From CAVWDU01 sp963753815 (lineage in GTDB: Bacteria > Pseudomonadota > Gammaproteobacteria > Pseudomonadales > Halieaceae), in assembly GCA_963753815.1 (NCBI GenBank), contig CAVWDU010000004.1:186001-250000 (forward strand): a DNA stretch of 64,000 nt, in the 5' to 3' direction. The position numbers were made by a program, and so were the translations under genes. The notes beneath the pieces are model-generated. The model was not told the DNA's origin, ran no database searches, and was given only the letters and a program-made list of their open reading frames with translations. This document shows, piece by piece, positions 44,065 to 52,992 of this stretch (its first letter is position 1; each line of letters starts with the position of its first letter).

Positions 44065-45243
44065 TTATCCTGATTCGCGCTGGAATTTGAGGCCGGCGTT
44101 GGCCTGCAGGCGATCGACCAGCGGCATCCCGAGGGCTGCCGCCGGCGTCCAGATACCCCCGCTGGCCAGGCCCGGGTTCAGCAACAGGCAGACGGCCGAC
44201 TCGGCGATCATTTTGCTGGTTGATCCGTAGCCGGGGTCCATGTCGCCCTGTACGCTGGTGCGTATCGTCTTTCCGTCCGCGCCTTCGCCGACGAACAGCA
44301 CATCGTAGAGCCCGTTTTCCCGCTCTTCCCGCGACGGCCCCTCACCCGGTGCGGTGGTGTCGCTGGCCATGGACTTGTCGGCTGCGATAGCCCGGGCCGC
44401 TGCTTCTCCCTCGTCACCCGGACCCGTCAACATCATTTCGTCATAGACGAAGTCCGTGCCATAGGGGTGACCCATCAGCAGGTTGGAGCGGTGGATATTC
44501 TTGGTGTTGATGGTAGCCATGACGAAGGGTGCCGACCAGCTGCCCAGCAATTCCTCGTAGACGGGCTTCGTTCCAGGCGGCTGTTCGGCGCCGGTGAATC
44601 CCGGTGTCAATGCAAACGGGCTGGTGAGCGTGGCAATCAGGTCGGGGTTTTCGGCGACAGCCGCCATGGTGGCCCGGAAACTGGCCAGCGTGCCTCCCGA
44701 CCAGGTGCCCTTCATTTTTCGAACCCGTCCCCGCACCCGTTGGCACGGCGCACCCAGGGCTTCACTGGCGGCCTGCTGGAGGTAGTAGACACCGAGATCG
44801 AAAGGGATGGAATCGAACCCGCAGGAAAACACGATCCTGGCGCCGCTGTCTGTCGCCGTTGCACCGTGTTGCTCGATCATCTGGTGCATCCAGGCGGGCT
44901 CGCCGCAGAGATCCACGTAGTCGGTGCCGGCCGCGGCGCAGGCTGCCAGCAACTCGTTACCGTAGAGCTGGTAGGGTCCCACGGTGGTCAGTATGACTCC
45001 CGCACGTGACACCATTGCAGCGACGGAGTCGGAGTCACCGGCATCCGCCACCACCAGGGGAATCGCGCTGTCTATCCCGAGTTCGTCCCGAACCGCCGTC
45101 AACTTGTCGAGGCTGCGGCCGGCCATTGCCCAGGATACCTCGCCACCCACTCCGTACTGGCGGTTGAGGTATTCCGCGACGAGTTTGCCGGTATAACCCG
45201 TCGCCCCGTAAACGATGATGCCGATTTCCCTGCCTGGCTGCAT
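44065..45243 (-). CDS. Saccharopine dehydrogenase-like NAD(P)-binding protein
   Basis: The 392-residue protein has the N-terminal Rossmann motif VYGATGYTGKLVAEYL and the segments TVGPYQLYGNELLAACAAAGTDYVDL and FSCGFDSIPFDLGV. These are typical of the saccharopine-dehydrogenase-like family that includes mycobacterial trans-acting enoyl reductases. Most bacterial members are uncharacterised and some act in lipid metabolism; true saccharopine dehydrogenase activity is unlikely. ATG 45243 (MQPGREIGII) places the glycine motif at the normal distance from the N-terminus. It is convergent with minE. Confidence 0.85.
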   Translation of the reverse strand: MQPGREIGIIVYGATGYTGKLVAEYLNRQYGVGGEVSWAMAGRSLDKLTAVRDELGIDSAIPLVVADAGDSDSVAAMVSRAGVILTTVGPYQLYGNELLAACAAAGTDYVDLCGEPAWMHQMIEQHGATATDSGARIVFSCGFDSIPFDLGVYYLQQAASEALGAPCQRVRGRVRKMKGTWSGGTLASFRATMAAVAENPDLIATLTSPFALTPGFTGAEQPPGTKPVYEELLGSWSAPFVMATINTKNIHRSNLLMGHPYGTDFVYDEMMLTGPGDEGEAAARAIAADKSMASDTTAPGEGPSREERENGLYDVLFVGEGADGKTIRTSVQGDMDPGYGSTSKMIAESAVCLLLNPGLASGGIWTPAAALGMPLVDRLQANAGLKFQRESG

Positions 45244-45312
45244 GCTCGGTGTCCCCTTCTCGCAGTGGGTGGCGTTGGTGCCGGCAACGCCAGGCGTTAC
45301 CGGCGGATGACG

Positions 45313-45714
45313 CTAGAGCACCCTTATACGCGGATCCAGCGGTTTTGACGCACATTCGTCGCCGACGATAGTGTACTTGTACGAGGCCAGTGGCACGTGG
45401 TCGTGGAGCTTCTGTGAAAGTATCTGGTCCTTATGCCGGCCACCGCCACTTTTCAGCGGTGGACCGCTCTTGAACGGGTCGAAATAGATTTTGTAACCGC
45501 CGCTGTAGGGTTGGCCGTCTTGAATGGCCGACCACAGTATTCGGTCCCCCCGGCCTTTCGACACGGTGACGTCATCGCTTGAGACTGACTGCGGACAATT
45601 TTCCACAAACGTAATCGTAACGCCGATGTCGTCCGCCTGGCCTGTCAGCGGCGTTGTGGCGAGTAGAACCGCCAGCAGCTTGGCGTGCGTCATCAGAGGC
45701 TTTTCTGGTGTCAT
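45313..45714 (-). CDS. Small secreted protein of unknown function
   Basis: The 133-residue protein has a signal peptide (LLAVLLATTPLTGQA, then DDIGV). The mature domain is beta-strand rich (GVTITFVENC and ASYKYTIVGDEC), holds two cysteines that could form a disulfide, and ends in LDPRIRVL. The strand order and terminal DP.I.V pattern are reminiscent of small cupredoxin-like secreted proteins, but no metal-ligand set is visible, so I do not assign it. GGAG lies upstream of ATG 45714. It has no clear operon partner. Confidence 0.65.
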   Translation of the reverse strand: MTPEKPLMTHAKLLAVLLATTPLTGQADDIGVTITFVENCPQSVSSDDVTVSKGRGDRILWSAIQDGQPYSGGYKIYFDPFKSGPPLKSGGGRHKDQILSQKLHDHVPLASYKYTIVGDECASKPLDPRIRVL

Positions 45715-45996
45715 TTCGGGCTCCTTCGAAAATAATCGGAACGCTTCGCGCGCACCTCTTGGGAGTGTGCCGAAGCGCCGGCTTCTTGCCATCAGTGGCC
45801 GCAGCCACTGCAACAACTATAGACGTAATTTCAGGGACCGTCGTGATGGCTGGCGGATGTGAGGAGGATGCCGGGTGTAAAGAACCACGGTGGAAGGCCG
45901 TTTTGTTGATTGCTGCGGCTTGGTGAATGATGCCCGGAGAAGAAACGAACTGGCCAGGCGTCATCGCCCGGCCGGAACTTTAGTGAAGACGCCGTC

Positions 45997-46021
45997 CTGG
46001 CGGCAGCGAGGCTGCCGCCAG
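45997..46021 (-). terminator. Strong hairpin downstream of hsp20
   Basis: A perfect 11-bp stem (CTGGCGGCAGC / GCTGCCGCCAG) closed by a three-base loop lies 21 bp after the hsp20 stop on the minus strand. There is no T-run, so termination efficiency is uncertain; it may instead protect the 3' end. Confidence 0.55.
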
Positions 46022-46042
46022 TCAGCGATCAGTCAGGCTCGC

Positions 46043-46516
46043 TCAGGCGGCCTTGTCGTCCTGCTTTTCGACGCTATCGTGCTCAAGCACGTTGCTGTCT
46101 GCGTTGATCGCGATCGAACGCGGCTTCATCGCTTCGGGTATTTCCTTTTGCAGGTTGACCGTCAGCAGGCCGTTGTTGAGATCGGCGCTTTTGACCTCCA
46201 CATACTCTGCGAGCGTGAACTTGCGCTCGAAAGTGCGGTTGGCAATGCCCTGGTACAGGTACTTGCGATCGCTGTCGCCGGCCTTGCTGCCACGAACGGT
46301 CAGCACGCCTTTTTCGACGTTGATCTCAAGCTCACCGCGGTCGAAACCGGCCACGGCCAGGGTCACGGCATAGCGGTTGTCGTCGATCATTTCGATGTTG
46401 TAGGGCGGGTAGCTCGGAGCCACCGAGTCGCCGCGCAGGGTGCTGTCCAGCAGTGATGCCAGACGGTCGTAACCGACGGTGCTGCGGTACAGCGGGCTCA
46501 GGTCGATTGTCTTCAT
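46043..46516 (-). CDS. Small heat-shock protein Hsp20 (IbpA-like)
   Basis: The 157-residue alpha-crystallin-type chaperone opens like IbpA (MKTIDLSPLYRSTVGYDRLA). It has the alpha-crystallin domain from YPPYNIEMIDDNRYAVTLAV to the FTLAEYVEVKSADLNNGLL motif, and the AxxxNGLLxVxL signature as LNNGLLTVNLQKEIPE. It holds unfolding proteins in the cytoplasm for refolding by DnaK/ClpB. ATG 46516 has GGAGG at the right distance. The leader looks able to form a ROSE-type thermometer and a sigma32-like promoter lies about 90-110 bp upstream of the start, so heat induction at two levels is likely. Confidence 0.95.
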   Translation of the reverse strand: MKTIDLSPLYRSTVGYDRLASLLDSTLRGDSVAPSYPPYNIEMIDDNRYAVTLAVAGFDRGELEINVEKGVLTVRGSKAGDSDRKYLYQGIANRTFERKFTLAEYVEVKSADLNNGLLTVNLQKEIPEAMKPRSIAINADSNVLEHDSVEKQDDKAA

Positions 46517-46560
46517 GATAAATCCTCCATTGAGAAGCAATTTTTTCGTTACATGGGTGT
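46517..46560 (-). promoter_or_regulatory. ROSE-like RNA thermometer in the hsp20 leader
   Basis: On the minus strand the end of the leader contains UUGCU followed by a hairpin in which UUCUC pairs with GAGGA across an AAUG loop, hiding the Shine-Dalgarno of hsp20. The U(U/C)GCU element next to a paired ribosome-binding site is the conserved 3' part of ROSE elements, which melt at heat-shock temperature. Only the last hairpin was worked out by eye. Confidence 0.5.
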
Positions 46561-46600
46561 CGTTGGCACTCCCTGGGGGACCTACCTCCGACGTACTTGA

Positions 46601-46628
46601 AAATTGGGTCTGAACGGGGTTTTTCAAG
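46601..46628 (-). promoter_or_regulatory. Sigma32-type heat-shock promoter for hsp20
   Basis: On the minus strand CTTGAAA (46628-46622) is followed after 13 bases by CCCAATTT (46608-46601). This matches the sigma32 consensus (CTTGAAA, 13-17 bases, CCCCATnT) with one or two differences. It would give a leader of roughly 75-85 bases. Confidence 0.65.
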
Positions 46629-46677
46629 GGTTTGGGTTAAAAAATTCTTTACTGGTTTCCCTGCTGACTTCCATGCT

Positions 46678-46747
46678 GGTGCGGCCGGCCAGGTGCGGCC
46701 GGCCAGGTGCGTGCCGGCCGGTGCGGCCGGCCAGGTGCTTGCCGGCT
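46678..46747. repeat. Five 14-bp tandem repeats
   Basis: The unit GGTGCGGCCGGCCA occurs exactly at 46678, 46692 and 46720, and in diverged form at 46706 (GGTGCGTGCCGGCC) and 46734 (GGTGCTTGCCGGCT). Each unit contains the palindrome GGCCGGCC or a relic of it. It lies upstream of hsp20, beyond its promoter. Because 14 is not a multiple of three, it is unlikely to be coding. Confidence 0.85.
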
Positions 46748-46777
46748 GAGTGCGACCCGTGATGTGACTTTCGAGTA

Positions 46778-46895
46778 GACAACGAGCGGGAGCACGCTGC
46801 CCGGGGGACGCCAAAAAGCGCACATCCTTGTGCAAGCTCGCTGGCGGCATCCATGCCGCCAGACGCCCCCGGACAGCGTGCTCCCGCTCATTGTC
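46778..46895. repeat. Long inverted repeat, 30-bp arms (MITE- or BIME-like)
   Basis: The left arm (46778-46808) and right arm (46865-46895) are near-perfect inverted copies with about four mismatches; the shared core includes GAGCGGGAGCACGCTG. The 56-bp centre holds two smaller palindromes (GCGCACATCCTTGTGC-like and GGCGGCATCCATGCCGCC). No gene was recognised inside it. Together with the 14-bp repeats it fills most of the 46517-47024 gap. Confidence 0.8.
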
Positions 46896-47024
46896 CACCG
46901 ACATTGGTTCAACTTGCTGTCGCCTCCACAGTCAAATAGAGCCGCGCTGGACAGCGTTTACACTGAGCCTATACTTGGAATCGCTCAATAGACGACTGAA
47001 TGCCGACCGGGGTATCGCAACACT

Positions 47025-49380
47025 ATGATAAAAAACGAACGTGGGTTTTTACTATCGCGTGCCATGTTGTTCTGTGTGGCTACTCTCACGGGGCTGCTTT
47101 GCAACGCCGCGCTGGCACTGGAATGGCCGCAGGAGGTCTGGCGAAAGAGGGTACGATCATCGTGTATCAGCCGCAACCGGAAGAGCTGAAGGGTAACACT
47201 CTGAGCGGACGCGCGGCGATGTCCCTGGAGTTGAAAGACTCTTCCGACCCTATCTTCGGCACGTTCTGGTTCGATGCCAGGATCGATACCGATCGCGACG
47301 CCGGAACCGCCCTTGTGCGCGACTTCAAAGTCACCAACGTGCGCTGGCCGGATTCTAAAGATGCGGGGGAGCAGCGTTTTACGGCGGTGGTCGAGGCAGC
47401 CATCCCCACAGCCGGGTTCGAGATTTCCATGGAACGTCTGTCATCGAGCCTGGCGACAGCCGAACTGGAGCAGGAGAGTCTCGACCAACTCAAAAACGAT
47501 CCCCCGAAAATTATTTTCCGCGAGCAGCTGGCCGTGCTGCTTTTATACGACGGTGAACCGCGCTTACGAGAAGATCGAAAACAGCGGCTACGAACGCGTG
47601 ATCAACACGCCATTCGTGGTTGTGCGGGAGGGAGCCAGGTACTACCTGTCCAGCGGCCGCTGTGGTACAAGGCTGGGGATGCGCTCGGTCCATGGAAACC
47701 GACCACTTCGCCCCCGGCAGACCTCGCCGCCAGATGCCCGAGCCGGACCCGGATGTACCCCGCCGCCGAAATGCCGCCGGAGATCGTTGTGGCCACTGAA
47801 CCCTCGGAACTGATCGCGACCGACGGCAAGCCCAATTGGGAGTCGCTTCCCGGGGGCGAGATTCTCTACGTCAGCAATACCGAGTCACCCTGGCTGCGTG
47901 ACCTGGGCACGGGCAATATGTATCTGCTGCTTTCCGGACGCTGGTACCGCGCAAAGAAGGCGGCCGGCCCGTGGACATTCGTGCGCTCGGACGAGTTGCC
48001 GCCCGCCTTCGCCCAGATTCCGCCGGCCTCGGATATCGGCGGGTTGAGAACCTCCGTCGCCGGCACGCCGGAAGCCGAAGATGCGGTGCTGGACGCCCAG
48101 ATACCCCAAACGGCGGCGATCAACCGCAGCAGCGCCAGCCTCGAGGTCGAGTACGACGGCTAGCCCACCTTCCAGAAGGTGACCGGCACCCAGGTGTCCT
48201 ACGCGGTGAACACAGCGACCCAGGTACTGAAGATCGAGAATAGCTATTATGCTGTCGACAACGGCGTGTGGTTTACCTCCGCGTCTGCCGACGGGGCCCT
48301 GGGTGGTAGCGGACTCCGTGCCTGAGGAGGAGATCGCGAAGATTCCTCCCAGCTCACCTGTTTATAACACGACCCACATGCATGTGTACGAGTCCACACC
48401 TCAAGTCGTCTATGTGGGTTATACGCCGGGTTACATGTGGTCTTTCCCTTACTACGGTGTGCCGGTGTACGGCACGGGCTGGCGTTATCCGCCCTATGGC
48501 CCCTATTACTACCCGCGGCCACCGACCTGGGGATTCAATGTCGGCTATAACCCCTGGACAGGGTGGAACTTCGGTTTGAGCTGGAGTAACGGCTTTTTCA
48601 ACTTCGGCGTCAGTTGGGGCGGCGGCTACAACCGCCGCTATGGCTGCTGCGGCAACGGCTGGTACGGCGGAGGCGGTTACCGCGGCCCAACGATAATCAA
48701 TACCGGCGACATCAACATCGGCAACAACATCAACTCCGGCAATCGGACCGAATGGTCAATAACTTCGAGAACAACCGAATTTCAATCGCAATGAGTTGAC
48801 CCGCAACAACATCTACAACCGGCCGGAGAACCGCAACCGCCGCGCAGAGCAGTCACTGGTCAAACGCGACCTGCAGCAGGCGCGGGAGACCCGCGGGGTG
48901 GCCAACAATGTCTTTGCCGATCGCGACGGTAACGTGTCCCGCGTCCAGGATGGCAAATGGCAGTCGCGGGAAAACGGCGCCTGGAAAGACGATCCACGCC
49001 TGAACCAGCCGGTCACGGCCGAGCAGCGCGACCGCGCCCGGGAGGCCAGCCAGAACGTGACACCCGAGCAGCGTGACAAGCTGGCGCAGGCGGGCAGCAA
49101 GGCAACACCCCAGCAGCGGGAAAAGGCGGCTGCGGCGGCGAAAGATCGCGGGTTGACCCAGGGCCAGCCAGCATCCAGGCCTGCCACCAAGCCGGTCTCG
49201 AAGCCCGCTACCACGCCGACCACAAGACCGGCCAGTAAACCGGCATCACGGCCGACCTCCAAGCCCTCCACCTACAATCGGAGTACCGACCTCAACCGTG
49301 CGCATCAAGCGCGGCAGTCGGGCGCGGCGAGAGAGCACAGGGCAGCACCGGCGCGGGGGCGGGGCGGGCGGCGCCGCTGA
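47025..49380 (+). pseudogene. Large secreted Tyr/Gly-rich protein gene broken by several frameshifts
   Basis: One ancestral gene can be followed across three frames. It starts with a signal peptide (MIKNERGFLLSRAMLFCVAT, then LALEWPQE), then TIIVYQPQPEELKG, VVVATEP-like and DAQIPQTAAINRSSASLEVE segments, a Tyr/Gly/Trp-rich stretch (PQVVYVGYTPGYMWSFPYYG and after) and a basic, low-complexity C-terminus rich in Pro, Ser and Lys. I recall a family of about 750-800-residue secreted proteins with this order, usually annotated as hypothetical or carbohydrate-binding V/XII. Breaks are seen at about 47135-47149, 47560-47572, 47655-47662, possibly 47735-47755, an in-frame TAG at 48161, and about 48291-48297, 48745-48760 and 48770-48782. 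The protein sense is well kept between breaks, so the damage is recent or technical. Confidence 0.75.
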
Positions 49381-49484
49381 GAGTCGCCCGCCGGCGAAAG
49401 AGCGTTGACGCGCCGTTTCAGGACTTGCAGTCTGTAGGGCCTGGGGTGATCCTGCTGTGCCGGACACCCGAGTCCCACAGGCTG

Positions 49485-50813
49485 CTAGCGCGGGTGCAGT
49501 ACGACCGGCAGGCTGGTGAAGCCGCGAACGAAGTTGGAGCGGGTGCGCTGCGGCTCACCGACCACTTCCACCCGTGCGAAACGCTCGAGAATTCCTTCCC
49601 ACAGTATTTTAAGCTGCAGTTCGGCGAGGCGGTTGCCCATGCACCGGTGAATGCCGAAACCGAATGACAGATGGCTGCGCACGTCGGCGCGGTCGATAAT
49701 GTAGTCGTCGGGCCGGTCAAAATGCCGCTCGTCCCGGTTCCCGGACACATACCACATCACCACCTTTTCACCGGCCCGGATGGTCTGGCCGCCGAGTTCG
49801 GTGTCCGTCTTGGCTGTTCTGCGCATGTAGGCCAGCGGCGTCTGCATCCTGATGGTCTCGGCGACCATGCTCGGTATCAGTTCCGGCTGGGCGAGCAGCT
49901 TTTCATATTCCCCGGGATTTTCATGCAGGGCCAGCGTGCTGGCAGACATGGTATTGCGCGTGGTGTCGTTGCCACCCACGATCAGCAGGATGAGATTGCC
50001 CAGATACTCCTGGGGACTCATGTTGCGCGTCGCCTCGCCGTGACACAGCATCGAGATGAAATCATTGCCGGGCGGTGCCGCGGCGCGCTCATTCCAGAGC
50101 CGGGTGAAATACTCGAGGCAGCCCAACAGTTCCTGCTGCATTTCTTCTTCGCTCTCGATCAGCCCCATGCCCGGGGTCGTCGTCGACACGTCGGACCAGT
50201 ACGTCAGTTTCGCCCGGTCGGCAAACGGGAAATCGAACAGGGTCGCCAGCATGCGTGTGGTCAGCTCGATAGACACGTTCGGAACCCAGTCGAACGTCTC
50301 GCCCACCGGGAGGTTGTCGAGGACCTCGCCCGTGCGCTCGCGGATGATCGGTTCGAAATTGCGCAGGTTCTGCGGTCCCACGGCCGGATTGACGGCCTTG
50401 CGCTGGTCGTCATGCCGGGGCGGGTCCATGGCGATGAACATGGGCAGCGCGAAGTCTTCCATTGGGTCGCGGATCACGATGATCGGCTCGGAGGAAAAAA
50501 CGTCATGCGAGGTATCGACATGGCGGATATCCTCGTACCGGGTCACCGACCAGAAGGGCCCGAGTTGGCTGTCGGAACAGTAGTGGACCGGCGCTTCATC
50601 GCGCAGGCGTTTGAACCAGTTCCAGTGGGCGTTGGCCTCGAACAGGTAGGGATTGGAAACGTCCAGGTCGGCAAGTGGGAGGGAGTAGGGGTCCTGGTCC
50701 ACCTGGCCCGGCCAGTACTGGGGTATTGGAGCATTCACAAGCGGCCGCCAATTGACTGTGGTGATTTCGAGTGTAAGCCAAGCCCCAGGCGCGCGCCAGC
50801 CCCTGCCTGGCAC
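49485..50813 (-). CDS. Cytochrome P450
   Basis: The product (up to 442 residues) is a soluble bacterial P450. The I-helix motif is IVGGNDTTRNTM, the K-helix ExxR is ETIRMQ, and the haem-ligand loop is SFGFGIHRCMGNRLAELQLK. The overall style, with MDPPRHDDQRKAV, resembles terpene/steroid/fatty-acid-hydroxylating families such as linalool 8-monooxygenase or CYP125/CYP153 relatives; the substrate is not evident. The start is uncertain: GTG 50813 lies inside a perfect 10-bp palindrome, and GTG 50735 (then NAPIPQYWPG) is an attractive alternative. No ferredoxin or ferredoxin reductase gene is adjacent. The stop codon TAG begins a short string repeated elsewhere (TAGCAGCCTGT). Confidence 0.9.
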   Translation of the reverse strand: MPGRGWRAPGAWLTLEITTVNWRPLVNAPIPQYWPGQVDQDPYSLPLADLDVSNPYLFEANAHWNWFKRLRDEAPVHYCSDSQLGPFWSVTRYEDIRHVDTSHDVFSSEPIIVIRDPMEDFALPMFIAMDPPRHDDQRKAVNPAVGPQNLRNFEPIIRERTGEVLDNLPVGETFDWVPNVSIELTTRMLATLFDFPFADRAKLTYWSDVSTTTPGMGLIESEEEMQQELLGCLEYFTRLWNERAAAPPGNDFISMLCHGEATRNMSPQEYLGNLILLIVGGNDTTRNTMSASTLALHENPGEYEKLLAQPELIPSMVAETIRMQTPLAYMRRTAKTDTELGGQTIRAGEKVVMWYVSGNRDERHFDRPDDYIIDRADVRSHLSFGFGIHRCMGNRLAELQLKILWEGILERFARVEVVGEPQRTRSNFVRGFTSLPVVLHPR

Positions 50814-50866
50814 ACGGGCCTTGGCCCGTGTGGGTTTGCCTGAAAGACCCTCAGGGCGGGCCCTGA
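50811..50866. repeat. Two adjacent palindromes, REP-like
   Basis: CACACGGGCC-TT-GGCCCGTGTG (50811-50832) is a perfect 10-bp inverted repeat. TCAGGGC-GG-GCCCTGA (50851-50866) is a perfect 7-bp one, 18 bp further on. Tandem GC-rich palindromes of this kind are typical of extragenic repeats. Confidence 0.6.
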
Positions 50867-51256
50867 AGCGTCCAGCGCAGGGGGACGTCCCATCCGCTTG
50901 CGCCGCTGGCTAAGGACGGCGGCCATTACCTCTACACGGCAGTAAATGAGGATTTTGAACCGACTTTTAACACCGCATCTTGCCGGCTGGGGCTATTGCA
51001 ACAGGCTGCTAGAGGTCTGCCGCCCCCTGTTGTATGCTCCCGTTCCGTGGTCTTTGCGGCAGCGGTCAGCAGAGCGTGTGGGCATCCAGTGACGTGGATG
51101 CGGGTTGGTAGCCGCGTCCGGATGAGACACGCCAGGGCTTGCCTTGCTACAGGGTACATTCCTGCAGGGCCGATACGGCGCCTATGGCGGCCAGGGGCTG
51201 CGCATGGACGAGCAGCGATGCCCTTATGATAACTAGATGGAAATGGGAGTTACCCT
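50867..51256. other. Intergenic region before the acyl-CoA synthetase
   Basis: No gene was recognised. The first part continues the REP-like palindromic area, and an AT-richer stretch follows (50941-50985). The string CAACAGGCTGCTA (50999-51011) is the reverse complement of the one at 26203-26215. A ribosome-binding site (GGGAG, 51245) precedes ATG 51257. Confidence 0.5.
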
Positions 51257-52936
51257 ATGAGTACCGAGACCTCCAAGCTACTGCTCGATGCCGCTTACGA
51301 ATGGGAGCGCAAGTCCCCGGATCGTGTCTACCTCACCCAGCCGGTCGGGGATGGCAAGGTCGTCGAGTACACCTGGGCGCAGACCATGGACCAGGCGAGA
51401 CGGATGGCTGCACACCTGCGTTCGCTGGATATTCCCGCCAACAGCAATATCGCCCTGATCTCCAAGAACTGTGCCCATTTCGTCATCTGTGACCTGGCGA
51501 TCTGGATGGCCGGGCATGCCACGGTGGCCCTGTATCCGACGCTCAACACTGAGAGCGTGGCTTACATCCTCGATCACTCCGACTCCCGACTGGTGTTTAT
51601 CGGCAAGCTGGACGACTGGGAAGACATCGAGGCCGGCATTCCCGAGGGCATGCCCCGGATCGCCTTACCGCTGTCCCCGGAGACGGGCTTTGAGCACGAG
51701 CAGTGGGACGATATCATCGCGCGCACCGAACCGCTGGCCGAGGACGTACACCGCAAACCGGACGAAATGTGCCTGATCTGTTACACCTCCGGCAGCACCG
51801 GTCGCCCCAAAGGCGTGATGCACTCGTTTGCCTCCGCCTCCATCCCGGCGCAACACTTCGCCGAGGGGTTGGGCGTGAATGAGGACGACCGGGTACTGTC
51901 CTACCTCCCCCTGGCTCACGTGATGGAGCGGGCGACGGTGGAGTTCGCGTCGTTCTACAGTGGCACCCGGATCTACTTTTCCGACAGCCTGAAGACGTTC
52001 GTGCAGGACCTGCGCCGCGCGCGGCCGACGCTGTTCATCTCGGTGCCTCGTCTGTGGCTGAAATTCCAGTTGGGGGTTCTGGAGAAGTTCCCCCAGGCCA
52101 AACTCGACCGCTTACTGAAGATACCCATCGTGCGCGGCATCGTCAGCAAGAAGATCCGGGAAGGTCTCGGTCTCGGTGCTGTGCGACTGGCCGGCAGCGG
52201 TTCAGCACCGCTGCCAGCGGACCTGATCAGCTGGTATGACAAGATCGGCCTGCCCATTGTCGAGGGTTACGGCATGAGCGAGGATTTCGCCTATTCGCAC
52301 ATGTCGACACTGGACAAGCGCAAACCCGGTTACGTGGGGGTTGCCTGGGATAACGTGGAAACCCGGATCAGCGAGGAGGGCGAGGTCCAGCTCAAGTCGC
52401 CGGGCAACATGGTCGGCTATTACAAAGACCCGGAGAAAACCGCCGAGTGCTACACCGAGGACGGCTTTTTCAAGACCGGCGATCGGGGCGAGTACTCGCC
52501 AGAGGGGCTGTTGCGCATCACCGGTCGCACCAAGGAGTTGTTCAAGACCAGCAAAGGCAAGTACGTGGCGCCGGTGCCCATCGAAAACCTGTTGAACTCG
52601 GGGCCGGGTATCGAGTTGTCCTGCGTCTCCGGACTCGGCCGGCCCGCCTGTTTCGCGCTGGTGCAGCTGTCCGAGGAACTGCGCCCGAAACTGGCCGACC
52701 CGGCCGTTCGGGCCTCTGTCGAAGCGGACATGGAAAAGTTGCTGGAATCCGTCAATCAGGAAGTGGAGGAGTTCGAGCGGGTCCAGTTCATCGCCATCGT
52801 AAAGGACGAGTGGCAGACCGCCAATAACTTCCTCACCCCGACCCTCAAGATCAAGCGCGAGGTGATCGAGTCTACCTACACGCCGTTCCTCGACGACTGG
52901 TATGACTCCGGTAAGAAGGTGATCTGGCAGGAGTAG
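51257..52936 (+). CDS. AMP-forming acyl-CoA synthetase
   Basis: The 559-residue protein is an adenylate-forming ligase of the long-chain acyl-CoA synthetase type. It has the P-loop CYTSGSTGRPKGVMHSFASAS, LSYLPLAHVMERATVEF, EGYGMSEDFAYSH, FFKTGDRGEYSPEGLLRITGR and TKELFKTSKGKYVAPVPIEN. The last motifs (FKTSKGKYV) are typical of the eukaryotic-like FadD15/long-chain branch rather than E. coli FadD. It activates a fatty or similar acid to its CoA thioester at the membrane or in the cytoplasm. It has no operon partner and ends at a strong convergent hairpin. Confidence 0.92.
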   Translation: MSTETSKLLLDAAYEWERKSPDRVYLTQPVGDGKVVEYTWAQTMDQARRMAAHLRSLDIPANSNIALISKNCAHFVICDLAIWMAGHATVALYPTLNTESVAYILDHSDSRLVFIGKLDDWEDIEAGIPEGMPRIALPLSPETGFEHEQWDDIIARTEPLAEDVHRKPDEMCLICYTSGSTGRPKGVMHSFASASIPAQHFAEGLGVNEDDRVLSYLPLAHVMERATVEFASFYSGTRIYFSDSLKTFVQDLRRARPTLFISVPRLWLKFQLGVLEKFPQAKLDRLLKIPIVRGIVSKKIREGLGLGAVRLAGSGSAPLPADLISWYDKIGLPIVEGYGMSEDFAYSHMSTLDKRKPGYVGVAWDNVETRISEEGEVQLKSPGNMVGYYKDPEKTAECYTEDGFFKTGDRGEYSPEGLLRITGRTKELFKTSKGKYVAPVPIENLLNSGPGIELSCVSGLGRPACFALVQLSEELRPKLADPAVRASVEADMEKLLESVNQEVEEFERVQFIAIVKDEWQTANNFLTPTLKIKREVIESTYTPFLDDWYDSGKKVIWQE

Positions 52937-52992
52937 GTAATCGAGAGCAGCACGGGCGGGCGTCGCGCCGGCCGCGTTTCGCTTCCTGTGAT

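Noticed and set aside
46678..46747. CRISPR array
   Set aside because: The 14-bp units are directly adjacent, without spacers, and too short for CRISPR repeats; no cas genes are present.
47000..47134. Start of the secreted-protein gene at ATG 47000
   Set aside because: This frame lacks a signal peptide; ATG 47025, in another frame, opens a clear signal peptide and joins the main frame by a frameshift near 47140.
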